A stretch of DNA of 7,159 nt. Origin: Syntrophomonadaceae bacterium. Lineage in GTDB: Bacteria > Bacillota > Dethiobacteria > DTU022 > UBA8154. Positions 1-7,131 of this stretch are shown in pieces (within the stretch, counting starts at the first letter, position 1; every line of letters begins with the position of its first letter). The stretch lies in the NCBI GenBank assembly GCA_003561325.1, contig PWWY01000040.1:1-7159 (forward strand), given 5' to 3'. Under the pieces are notes generated by a model, which saw only the letters and a program-made list of their open reading frames with translations, ran no database searches and was not told where the DNA came from. The position numbers were made by a program, and so were the translations under genes.

Positions 1-37
1 GCATTCACGGAAAAGACGAATATATTTCAAAGAAACA

Positions 38-69
38 GCGGCCTCAAGCTAAACAGGGGTCGTTTTTTT
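38..69 (+). terminator. Likely intrinsic terminator of a gene upstream of the window
   Basis: Bases 39-45 (CGGCCTC) can pair with 56-62 (GGGGTCG), using two G-U wobbles, around a ten-base loop (46-55). The stem is followed directly by seven T residues (63-69). This is the classic Rho-independent arrangement on the + strand. No reading frame is visible to its left, so the gene it would end lies outside the window. The wobble pairs make the stem only moderately stable. The position, just upstream of a promoter-like block and a new gene, fits a transcription-unit boundary. Confidence 0.55.
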
Positions 70-104
70 ATGAAGGACAGCCTCGCGCTCCTGCAAGTTA
101 AGCA

Positions 105-136
105 AATTGATCGGGATAAAAATTGATCAGGATAAA
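105..136 (+). repeat. Tandem duplication of a 16-bp unit
   Basis: Two copies of AATTGATCRGGATAAA lie head to tail at 105-120 and 121-136. They differ at one base only (G113 against A129). The block sits about 80 bp before the start of the racemase/CoA-transferase gene, in non-coding DNA. Each copy carries TTGATC and GATAAA, which resemble bacterial -35 and -10 hexamers. Confidence 0.9.
107..136 (+). promoter_or_regulatory. Candidate sigma-A-type promoter for the racemase/CoA-transferase gene
   Basis: TTGATC at 107-112 matches four of six bases of the -35 consensus. GATAAA at 131-136 matches four of six bases of the -10 consensus. They are 18 bp apart, so the -35 comes from the first copy of the 16-bp repeat and the -10 from the second. 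The position between the terminator at 38-69 and the gene at 214 is appropriate. It would give a leader of about 70 nt. The match is only fair, so this is an inference from spacing and context. Confidence 0.35.
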
Positions 137-213
137 AGGAATAAGAGATGGAAAAATCGAATTAGCTGTTTTAATGCCGTTTGCCTCGAAAAAAGTGATA
201 GGAGGTCTTAAGT

Positions 214-1398
214 GTGATGGAAGATGCCTTACAAGGGATCAAAGTCCTGGATTTAACCCGGCTCCTGCCCGGCCCGTACTGTACCCTGGTGTTGGCGGAC
301 CACGGCGCGGAAGTGATCAAGGTGGAATCTCCCCAGGAAGGCGATTACATGCGGAAAATGGGCCCCATGATCGACGAAAACAGCGCCTATTTCTGGCAGT
401 TAAACCGCAATAAAAAAAGGATTTCCTTAAATTTGAAGATGTCTGAAGGTAAAGAACTATTCAAGCGGCTGGTGGGGGAATCCGATGTTTTGGTGGATGG
501 TTTCCGCCCCGGGGTGATGGAAGGGCTTGGCCTGGGCTATGAGGAACTGCGGCGGGTAAATCCCGGCCTGGTATTTTGTGCCATTTCCGGGTATGGTCAA
601 GAGGGTCCTTATCGCTTGCGGGCGGGGCATGACATTAACTATACCAGCATCGCCGGGGTCAATGCATTAAGCGGCGGAGTCAATCTTTCACCGGTCGTCC
701 CGGCGATCCAGCTGGCCGACATTGGCGGCGGCTCTCTCTGGAGCCTGGTGGCGATCCTCCTGGCCCTTCTTGCCCGCAAACATACCGGTCGGGGGCAGTA
801 CCTGGATATTTCCATGACGGAGGGAAGCATGGCCTGCTTGCCCCTGCAGTTTACCGAATATTTTTCCGATCAAACCATTCCCCGGCGAAACGAAGGTTTA
901 TTGTCGGGGTTTTATGCTTGCTATAATCTTTACCGCACGAAGGAGGGGAAACACGTGAGCCTGGGAGCCCTGGAAGCCAAGTTTTGGCGCGCCTTCTGCG
1001 AGGCCGTGGGCCATCCCGAGTGGATCCCCCGGCAGTATGCGCCTGATCCGGAGCAGGAGCAGCTGAAAAAAGCGGTCGCTGCCTTGCTCGCGGAACGTAC
1101 CCGGGAGGAATGGGTTCAATTCTTTGCCGGCAACGATGACTGTTGCCTGGAGCCCCTGCTGGAATTAAACGAGGTGGAAGACCACCCCCAGAACCGGGCC
1201 CGCGGCTTTTTCCTGGAGGTCCAGCACCCCCAGAAAGGAGCATTTAAGCAGCTGGGTTTTCACTGCAGGATGTCGGAAACGCCGGGGCGCTTGCAGAAAG
1301 CTCCGCCGGGGCTGGGAGAGGACACGGAATTAATTTTGCAGGGGATGGGACTATCCTTGGAAGAAATTGACGAATTAAAAAGAAAAGGGGCCATTTAA
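214..1398 (+). CDS. CaiB/BaiF-superfamily acyl-CoA enzyme, probable alpha-methylacyl-CoA racemase type
   Basis: The predicted 394-residue cytosolic protein belongs to the family III CoA-transferase fold (CaiB/BaiF, formyl-CoA transferase, alpha-methylacyl-CoA racemase). The N-terminal KVLDLTRLLPGPYCT and the GAEVIKVE stretch at residues 31-38 are typical of the CoA-binding Rossmann-like domain. Asp169 (QLAD at 166-169) is the family's catalytic aspartate. His139 in GHDINY (138-143) and Glu254 in LGALEAKFW (250-258) complete a His/Asp/Glu set. Their spacing, 30 and 85 residues, equals that recalled for characterised racemases (His126/Asp156/Glu241 in the mycobacterial enzyme). This favours epimerisation of 2-methylacyl-CoA thioesters over CoA transfer, though many relatives are annotated simply as CoA-transferases. 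AGGAGGT at 200-206 serves either GTG 214 (7 nt away) or the adjacent ATG 217 (10 nt away), so the start is uncertain by one codon. The acs gene follows in the same direction after about 100 bp without a terminator, which suggests shared transcription. The true substrate is unknown. Confidence 0.9.
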   Translation: MMEDALQGIKVLDLTRLLPGPYCTLVLADHGAEVIKVESPQEGDYMRKMGPMIDENSAYFWQLNRNKKRISLNLKMSEGKELFKRLVGESDVLVDGFRPGVMEGLGLGYEELRRVNPGLVFCAISGYGQEGPYRLRAGHDINYTSIAGVNALSGGVNLSPVVPAIQLADIGGGSLWSLVAILLALLARKHTGRGQYLDISMTEGSMACLPLQFTEYFSDQTIPRRNEGLLSGFYACYNLYRTKEGKHVSLGALEAKFWRAFCEAVGHPEWIPRQYAPDPEQEQLKKAVAALLAERTREEWVQFFAGNDDCCLEPLLELNEVEDHPQNRARGFFLEVQHPQKGAFKQLGFHCRMSETPGRLQKAPPGLGEDTELILQGMGLSLEEIDELKRKGAI

Positions 1399-1485
1399 AT
1401 GCTTCATCTTGCAGGAATTGCCGGGATCCCCATCGAATAATTATCGAATGAAATCTTCGTATATTGTGAATAGTAGGACAAATCG

Positions 1486-1492
1486 AAAGGAG
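1486..1492 (+). promoter_or_regulatory. Ribosome binding site that sets the acs start
   Basis: AAAGGAG at 1486-1492 is a good Shine-Dalgarno sequence. It lies only 2 nt before the ATG at 1495 but 8 nt before the in-frame ATG at 1501. The second spacing is normal, so translation most likely starts at 1501 and the longer form (two extra residues, Met-Ile) is unlikely. Confidence 0.75.
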
Positions 1493-1500
1493 CGATGATC

Positions 1501-3441
1501 ATGACAGAACAGACCCGGGATAAGTTCTTCGGTGAATCTCAACTTTTCGAACCACCGGGTTCCTTCCAGGAAAAAGCCCTCGTTTCTGACCGGCGCCTCT
1601 ATGAAAGCGCGCAGAAGAACCGGTTGGCTTTCTGGGCGTCCATGGCGGAGGATGTGGAGTGGATGAAAAAATGGGACACCATCTTTGAGGATGACGATGC
1701 CCCCTTTTACAGGTGGTTTAATGGTGGCACCTTGAACGTGAGTTTCAACTGCGTGGATCGGCACACGTTGACCTCCCGGAGAAACAAGGCCGCCTTAATT
1801 TTTGAAGGAGAACCGGGAGACTCCGTAACACTGACGTACCAGCAGCTGTACAGGGAAGTGAATCGTTTTTCATCCGGGCTGAAAAAAATTGGTGTGCAAA
1901 AAGGTGACCGGGTCACCATTTATATGCCCATGATCCCTGAAGCCATTATTGCCATGCTTTCCTGTACGCGGATCGGGGCGATTCACAGCGTAGTTTTTGG
2001 CGGTTTCAGTTCCGATTCCCTGAAAGATCGCATCGACGATGCGGACTCCACGATCGTGATTACGGCCGATGGAGGATACCGGCGGGGCAAAGTGGTTCCC
2101 TTGAAAGAGAACACGGACCAGGCCGTAGCCGCCTGCCCGAGCGTGGAAAAAGTGATCGTGGTGAAACGGGTAGGCAATGCGATCAACATGGATGAGCAGC
2201 GCGATCTCTGGTACCATGAAATCATAAAAGAGGCCGACGATTACTGTGTTCCGGAAGAAATGCAAGCCGAGGATCCCCTGTTTATTTTATACAGCAGCGG
2301 CACGACCGGGAAACCGAAAGGAATCCTGCATACCACGGGCGGCTACCTGGTAGGGGTCCATTGTACCTTTAAGTACGTGTTTGACTACCGGGATGAGGAT
2401 ATCTTCTGGTGTACGGCCGATATCGGGTGGGTTACCGGGCACAGTTACATCGTCTACGGGCCCCTTTCTAACGGCGCGACGGTGATCTTGTATGAAGGGA
2501 CACCCGATTACCCGGAACGGGATCGGTTCTGGGAAATGATTGAAAGGTACCGGGTGAATGTCTTCTATACGGCGCCTACAGCCATCCGGGCTTTCATGCG
2601 CTGGGGCGAAGATTGGCCCGCCAGGCGGGATCTCTCCAGCCTCAGGCTTCTGGGGACGGTGGGAGAACCCATCAATCCCGAGGCCTGGATGTGGTACCAC
2701 GAATATATTGGTCTAGGGAAGTGTCCCATCGTGGACACCTGGTGGCAGACGGAAACGGGCATGATCCTGATCACACCGCTGCCGGGTGTAACGACGACTA
2801 AACCGGGTTCCGCGTCCCAACCGTTTCCCGGTATCGAGGCGGCGATCCTGGATGAAGCCGGGGAGGAGGTCGAACCGGGCAAGGGAGGATTCCTGGTCTT
2901 GACATCGCCGTGGCCCGCCATGCTGCGGACGCTCTACAAAGATCCGGAGCGCTTCAAAGAGACCTACTGGCAGCAGTATCCCGGGAAGTACTTTACCGGT
3001 GACGGGGCCATGAAAGACAAAGATGGATACTTCTGGATCATGGGGCGCGTTGACGATGTGATGAATATATCCGGCCACCGCATTGGAACCATGGAAGTGG
3101 AGAGTGCCCTGGTGGACCACAAGGCGGTTGTCGAGGCGGCGGTTATCGGTAAGGTCCACGATCTGAAGGGCCAGGCGATCTCTGCTTTTGTAACCCTGAA
3201 GGAAGGTCTGGACGGCTCCGATGAGCTTGTTGAAGAACTCAAGGCCCACGTGGTGAAAAAAATAGGAGCGATCGCGCGTCCCGATGATATCTTCTTTGCC
3301 AGCGAACTGCCCAAGACCCGCAGCGGAAAAATCATGCGGCGCCTGCTGCGGGACGTCGCCGAGGGGCGAGCCCTGGGAGATACAACAACACTGTTGGATC
3401 CGGGAGTCCTTGCCGGGATCATGGAAAAATATAAGAGCTGA
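1501..3441 (+). CDS. acs: Acetyl-CoA synthetase (AMP-forming)
   Basis: This enzyme activates acetate with ATP and CoA to acetyl-CoA via acetyl-AMP in the cytosol. With the ATG at 1501 it has 646 residues, close to the usual length of about 650. Visible features in order are the N-terminal ACS cap domain, the adenylate-forming P-loop YSSGTTGKPKG at 264-274, the family signature around CTADIGWVTGHSY (304-316), DTWWQTETG at 412-420, TGDG at 499-502, and the C-terminal PKTRSGKIMRR at 604-614. Trp415 corresponds to the tryptophan (Trp414 in Salmonella Acs) that limits the acyl pocket to acetate, so acetate rather than propionate is the expected main substrate. Lys610 matches the catalytic lysine (Lys609 in Salmonella) that is reversibly acetylated in many bacteria. 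No acetyltransferase or deacetylase gene is visible nearby. It follows an acyl-CoA racemase-type gene and is closed by a strong hairpin. No frameshift or missing motif was seen. Confidence 0.97.
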   Translation: MTEQTRDKFFGESQLFEPPGSFQEKALVSDRRLYESAQKNRLAFWASMAEDVEWMKKWDTIFEDDDAPFYRWFNGGTLNVSFNCVDRHTLTSRRNKAALIFEGEPGDSVTLTYQQLYREVNRFSSGLKKIGVQKGDRVTIYMPMIPEAIIAMLSCTRIGAIHSVVFGGFSSDSLKDRIDDADSTIVITADGGYRRGKVVPLKENTDQAVAACPSVEKVIVVKRVGNAINMDEQRDLWYHEIIKEADDYCVPEEMQAEDPLFILYSSGTTGKPKGILHTTGGYLVGVHCTFKYVFDYRDEDIFWCTADIGWVTGHSYIVYGPLSNGATVILYEGTPDYPERDRFWEMIERYRVNVFYTAPTAIRAFMRWGEDWPARRDLSSLRLLGTVGEPINPEAWMWYHEYIGLGKCPIVDTWWQTETGMILITPLPGVTTTKPGSASQPFPGIEAAILDEAGEEVEPGKGGFLVLTSPWPAMLRTLYKDPERFKETYWQQYPGKYFTGDGAMKDKDGYFWIMGRVDDVMNISGHRIGTMEVESALVDHKAVVEAAVIGKVHDLKGQAISAFVTLKEGLDGSDELVEELKAHVVKKIGAIARPDDIFFASELPKTRSGKIMRRLLRDVAEGRALGDTTTLLDPGVLAGIMEKYKS

Positions 3442-3476
3442 GTTTAATCATCACCTGTTCTGTTTCAGCAATCATG

Positions 3477-3511
3477 CGGGGAGGCCGGGGACCGGCCTCC
3501 CCGACGGTTTT
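3477..3511 (+). terminator. Strong hairpin after acs, probable terminator
   Basis: Bases 3477-3488 and 3492-3503 form a perfect 12-bp, GC-rich stem closed by a GGA loop, 35 bp after the acs stop codon. The T-run is imperfect: ACGG separates the stem from four Ts (3508-3511), and six more Ts follow at 3520-3525. It probably ends the racemase-acs unit. Its efficiency is uncertain because the T-tract does not abut the stem. Confidence 0.6.
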
Positions 3512-3673
3512 ACAGCAAGTTTTTTCTTGCCGGAGGGGTTTGGTCGTACAAGCCGGCAGGAATGGACGTCCCGGGGAAAGAATTTTCCTTTGGGATCATT
3601 TTCGGGAATCGACGTATCTGGCGCAAAGCAGCAGGGACCCCTGCTAAATCTAAAAGCTCATCCGGGTGACGAA

Positions 3674-4321
3674 ATGCAAAATACAGCGCATCCATCTAAA
3701 AACCTCTCCAGGATACTGGAGATCCTGGAACAGGAGTACCCCGAGGCCCGCACGGCCCTGCAGTATCGTACTCCCTTTGAACTTTTACTGGCCGTGATCC
3801 TTTCCGCCCAGACCACGGACAAGCAGGTGAATCGGATTACGGAAGGGTTGTTTCGTCGTATCCAGGGGCCCAGGGATGTGTTGGCCCTTGATTTGTCCCA
3901 GCTGGAAGAGTTGGTCAAAGGCTGCGGGCTCTACCGACAAAAGAGCAGGCAAATCCAGGAAACCAGCCGGGTTCTGCTGGAAAAATACAATGGAGTGATC
4001 CCTGACACCAGGGAAAAATTGATGACCTTGCCCGGTGTCGGCCGCAAATCGGCCAACGTGATTATTAGCACGGCTTTTGGTCTTCCCGCCATGGCCGTGG
4101 ATACCCACGTCATGCGGGTCAGCAAGCGCCTGGGGTTGGCCCGGGGAAAAACACCTGTACAGGTTGAGGAAGAACTCTGCCGCATGCTTCCGGAAGAAAG
4201 CTGGACGGCTACCCATCACCGGCTGATTGCCCACGGGAGAGCCATCTGCCGCTCCAGGAATCCCGCCTGCAGCGCATGCCCTCTTTTCCCGTTATGCCTG
4301 CACCCCGATAAACCCGCATAA
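3674..4321 (+). CDS. nth: Endonuclease III (DNA glycosylase/AP lyase)
   Basis: This bifunctional base-excision repair enzyme removes oxidised pyrimidines and cleaves the abasic site. The 215-residue length from ATG 3674 agrees with the E. coli enzyme (211). The ILSAQTTDKQVN stretch (42-53) is characteristic. The helix-hairpin-helix LPGVGRKSANV at 119-129 carries the catalytic Lys125 (E. coli Lys120), and VDTH at 142-145 supplies Asp143 (E. coli Asp138). Four cysteines at 192, 199, 202 and 208, spaced C-x6-C-x2-C-x5-C, are the [4Fe-4S] ligands. The frame stays open upstream into acs as far as 3284, but that part overlaps acs and the terminator hairpin and shows no family similarity, so ATG 3674 is chosen. 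The ribosome binding site is weak (GGTGA, 3665-3669, 4 nt away), which suggests modest translation. The preceding hairpin suggests its own promoter, which I could not identify. Confidence 0.96.
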   Translation: MQNTAHPSKNLSRILEILEQEYPEARTALQYRTPFELLLAVILSAQTTDKQVNRITEGLFRRIQGPRDVLALDLSQLEELVKGCGLYRQKSRQIQETSRVLLEKYNGVIPDTREKLMTLPGVGRKSANVIISTAFGLPAMAVDTHVMRVSKRLGLARGKTPVQVEEELCRMLPEESWTATHHRLIAHGRAICRSRNPACSACPLFPLCLHPDKPA

Positions 4322-4619
4322 ATGCATCTTGGTGATCAGGCTTGCCCAGGAATCCAGGAATCAACCCTTGTTTCCCTGCTTACCCTCAGCTTAAAAAGTA
4401 TTTCAAGTCTTTTTTCGGAAAATTTGTCAGAACAAAAGGAATAACCCCGGCGAGGGAGAATTATAAAACGCAACTAGATAATCCAGGGCTATTTTTGCGG
4501 CCAATCCGACGATCGCCGCGAGCGAGCAGGGAAATATGAGTTTATCCCCGGGCAAGTTTGTTCACCGGGCAAGTTCATCGATTAAAGTTAAATACGTGAC
4601 TTGGTAAAGGGGGAAGACG
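4322..4619 (+). other. Non-coding leader before the Lon-like protease gene
   Basis: About 300 bp without a convincing gene. A TTG-started frame of 65 codons (4342-4539) has no good ribosome binding site and no recognisable protein features. The stretch is A/T-rich in its middle (about 4391-4500) and contains a short CCAGGAAT tandem pair (4346-4361), a GATAAT hexamer at 4477-4482 without a matching -35, and an 11-bp direct repeat near its end. I see no clear intrinsic terminator for nth here. A promoter for the protease gene is expected in this stretch but cannot be placed with confidence. Confidence 0.6.
4548..4575 (+). repeat. 11-bp direct repeat upstream of the Lon-like gene
   Basis: CCGGGCAAGTT occurs at 4548-4558 and again at 4565-4575, a 17-bp period with six bases between copies. 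It lies 45-72 bp before the start codon of the protease gene. The first copy's CCCGG (4547-4551) could also pair with CCGGG in the second (4565-4569). This could be a regulator site, but a small duplication is equally possible. Confidence 0.7.
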
Positions 4620-7088
4620 ATGACCCGCGGTAATCGCCTGGAGGCGGAGCAGATATTTAAACATTGTGAGCCGGATATATTCGAGCTGGAAACAACAGAA
4701 GAAATCGCTCCTCTGGCCGGTATTATTGGCCAAGAAAGGGCCGTCCGCGCGATCAACTTTGGCTTAAAGATTAACCGCTATGGCTATAATATCTTCTTAA
4801 CTGGATTAACCGGGACAGGGAAATTGAGCTATGCCCGCTCGGTTATCCAGGAAAGAGCTAACGAGCAGACGGTCCCCGATGACTGGCTCTACGTCTACAA
4901 CTTCAGGCATCCCGGCGAGCCTATCGCCTTGAGCCTTCCCGCCGGTATGGGAAGTGTCTTTATTCGAGACATCCACAACCTCCTCAACGAGCTGAAAGAA
5001 GAGATCCCCAAGGCCTTCAATACGGAAGAATACGAGCGCCAGAAGGGGACAATCCTGAAAATATTCCAGGAAACTCGATCCAACCTCATGGAGCAACTGA
5101 ACAGGGTTGCCCAGGAAAAGGGTTTTGTGTTGAAACGCACCAGCACCGGGTTTTTAAGTGTGCCGTTGAAAGACGGCGAAGAACTGAACGAAGAAGAATT
5201 TAATCAACTGGAAAAAGGCGAGCGGGAGGAAGTAGAAAAAAAGTCTACAGAAGTGCAGCTCAAGGCCCTGGAGATCGTGCGCAAAATTCAAAACGAAGAA
5301 AAAGCCATGAAGGATAAATTCCGTGAACTGGAACAAAAAACCGGCCTGCATGCAGCAGGCCACCTCATCGATGAGCTCAAGGAGAAGTACCAGGATTTCA
5401 ACCGGGTGATACACTACCTGGATGCTTTACAGGAAGATGTCCTGGAGAACTTGAACGATTTCAGGGATGAGGACGATGATAAACAGTTTCCCTTCCCCTG
5501 GTTGAAAAAGCAGGCCCAGGCCGAGGCTTCAACACGCTATACGGTAAACCTGCTCATTGATAACAGTGAACTTACGGGTGCGCCCATCGTCATTGAATCC
5601 AACCCCACCTATTACAATCTGATCGGCCGGGTAGAATATGAAAACCGCTTTGGGACCATGACCACGGATTTCTCCATGATCAAAGGAGGCGCCCTGCACC
5701 GGGCGAATGGGGGGTATTTAATCCTCCAGGTTAAGGACCTGCTGCTTAACTTTCAGTCCTGGGAAGTGCTCAAGCGTGTGTTGAAGACAAAAGAGATCCG
5801 CATGGAAACCATCGGGGAACAGTATGCATTGTTAACCATGGCTACGCTTAAACCTGAGCCTATTCCCCTGGAAGTAAAAGTCATCCTCATCGGCAATCCC
5901 CTCTGGTACCACCTGCTCTATCGGTTTGACGAAGATTTCCGCAAACTTTTTAAAATCAAGGCGGATTTTGACTCGGTGATGGGGCGCTCCCTGGAAAACA
6001 TGACCAAGATGGCCGAATTTATCACCACCCATTGCCAGCGGGAAAATCTTAAGCACTTCGATCGGACGGGAGTGGCACGGGTAGTGGAGTACAGTTCCCG
6101 TCTGGCCGAGCACCAGGAAAAATTGACCACCTGTTTTAACGATATAGTTGAGATCCTCTTTGAGGCCGACGCCTGGGCCGGCATTGACAATAACGATTAC
6201 ATCACGGCTGCCCATGTCGACCAGGCGATCATGGAAAAGAACTACCGGTCTGATAAATACGAAAAGAAACTGCTGGAAATGGTAGAACAGGGACAGATTC
6301 TTTTGGATTTTGAAGGTGCAAAGGAAGGACAGGTAAACGGGCTTTCCATTATCGACCTGGGCGACTACAGCTTTGCCAGGCCTTCCCGCATCACCGCCTC
6401 CACGTACATGGGTCGCCGGGGGATTGTGAATATCGAAAGAGAGAGCAAGATGAGCGGACGGATTCACGATAAAGGCGTGCTGATCATCAGCGGTTACCTG
6501 GGCCAGAAATTTGCCCGGGAAAAACCGCTGACCCTCTCTGCCTCCCTCTGTTTTGAGCAGTCATACGAAGGAGTCGATGGGGACAGCGCTTCCAGTGCAG
6601 AGCTCTATGCCCTACTCTCCAGCCTGGCTGAAATTCCACTAAAACAGGGTCTTGCCGTATCAGGCTCTATTAACCAAAAAGGAGAGATACAGCCCGTAGG
6701 GGGGATCACCCGTAAAATCGAAGGGTTTTTTGCTGCCTGCAAGCTCAAGGGATTGACAGGAGACCAGGGGGTGATCATCCCTCATCAAAATACTGTCAAT
6801 CTTATGCTCGATGCAGAAGTGGTCGAGGCGGTGCGCCAGGTAACTTTCCATATTTACGCCGTAAAAACAGTGGAAGAAGGCCTGGAAATCCTGTCTGGCC
6901 TGCCGCCCGGCAAGCGCGATGAAGACGGAAAATACCCGGAAGGATCCTTTTTTTCCCGCGTGGAAAAACGACTGGAGGAACTGGCTGAATCGTTGCGTCG
7001 GCAGCAAGGAGAAGACCAGGACCCTGAAAAGGGGCGGCCAAACGACCGGGAACCGGGTTGTTCCAACCAGGGACTGACCCATACGTAG
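4620..7088 (+). CDS. Lon-family ATP-dependent protease, LonB/COG1067 type (AAA_32 plus Lon protease domain)
   Basis: The predicted 822-residue cytosolic protease couples an AAA+ motor to a Lon-type Ser-Lys peptidase, for ATP-driven protein turnover. The P-loop GLTGTGK at 62-68 follows LAGIIGQERAVRAINFGL, a typical AAA_32 entry. A Glu/Lys-rich stretch at about 130-280 looks helical and probably coiled-coil, as known for this family's insertion. GGALHRANGGYLILQ (356-370) is the Walker B region. ILIGN with Asn426 is sensor 1, and Arg441 in DEDFRKLFK is the likely arginine finger. The peptidase domain spans about 560-760, with Ser656 in GDSAS and Lys699 in GGITRK. The last 60 residues are charged and probably disordered. 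No membrane segment is seen, unlike archaeal LonB. Leu69 follows the P-loop lysine instead of Ser/Thr, and Gln370 occupies the expected Walker B acidic position. The ribosome binding site AAAGGGGG precedes ATG by 6 nt. Family assignment is firm; the substrates are unknown. Confidence 0.93.
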   Translation: MTRGNRLEAEQIFKHCEPDIFELETTEEIAPLAGIIGQERAVRAINFGLKINRYGYNIFLTGLTGTGKLSYARSVIQERANEQTVPDDWLYVYNFRHPGEPIALSLPAGMGSVFIRDIHNLLNELKEEIPKAFNTEEYERQKGTILKIFQETRSNLMEQLNRVAQEKGFVLKRTSTGFLSVPLKDGEELNEEEFNQLEKGEREEVEKKSTEVQLKALEIVRKIQNEEKAMKDKFRELEQKTGLHAAGHLIDELKEKYQDFNRVIHYLDALQEDVLENLNDFRDEDDDKQFPFPWLKKQAQAEASTRYTVNLLIDNSELTGAPIVIESNPTYYNLIGRVEYENRFGTMTTDFSMIKGGALHRANGGYLILQVKDLLLNFQSWEVLKRVLKTKEIRMETIGEQYALLTMATLKPEPIPLEVKVILIGNPLWYHLLYRFDEDFRKLFKIKADFDSVMGRSLENMTKMAEFITTHCQRENLKHFDRTGVARVVEYSSRLAEHQEKLTTCFNDIVEILFEADAWAGIDNNDYITAAHVDQAIMEKNYRSDKYEKKLLEMVEQGQILLDFEGAKEGQVNGLSIIDLGDYSFARPSRITASTYMGRRGIVNIERESKMSGRIHDKGVLIISGYLGQKFAREKPLTLSASLCFEQSYEGVDGDSASSAELYALLSSLAEIPLKQGLAVSGSINQKGEIQPVGGITRKIEGFFAACKLKGLTGDQGVIIPHQNTVNLMLDAEVVEAVRQVTFHIYAVKTVEEGLEILSGLPPGKRDEDGKYPEGSFFSRVEKRLEELAESLRRQQGEDQDPEKGRPNDREPGCSNQGLTHT

Positions 7089-7131
7089 TATAAGAGCCTG
7101 GTATATTAACCGGGTAGGGAGTTTATGCTTG

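Noticed and set aside
148..165. A five-codon mini-frame (MEKSN, then stop) with an AAAGGA site 7 nt before its ATG
   Set aside because: It could act as a leader peptide, but nothing in its codons suggests attenuation, and such short frames occur by chance.
123..413. A 96-codon TTG-started frame overlapping the racemase-type gene
   Set aside because: It lacks a good ribosome binding site, begins inside the tandem repeat, and its downstream half is out-of-frame reading of a clearly real gene.
1399..1440. A 13-codon frame starting directly after the racemase-type stop codon, with AAAAGGGG upstream
   Set aside because: The peptide (MLHLAGIAGIPIE) has no recognisable features, and its frame simply continues that of the preceding gene. 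Conservation would be needed to support it.
3284..3673. N-terminal extension of nth by 130 codons
   Set aside because: It overlaps the 3' end of acs and reads through a GC-rich terminator hairpin. The part from ATG 3674 already has full family length.
4398..4426. A sigma-F-like promoter (GTATT, 14 bp, GGAAAATTTG) before the Lon-like gene
   Set aside because: B. subtilis lonB is a forespore gene, which made this attractive. However, both elements deviate from consensus, the spacing is short, and it lies about 190 bp from the start codon.
4342..4539. A 65-codon frame between nth and the Lon-like gene
   Set aside because: It uses a TTG start with no convincing ribosome binding site, has no domain-like composition, and covers the A/T-rich leader.
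639..7082. Numerous minus-strand open frames of 60-211 codons
   Set aside because: All lie opposite strongly recognised + strand genes, have no recognisable motifs, and are expected by-products of codon bias.
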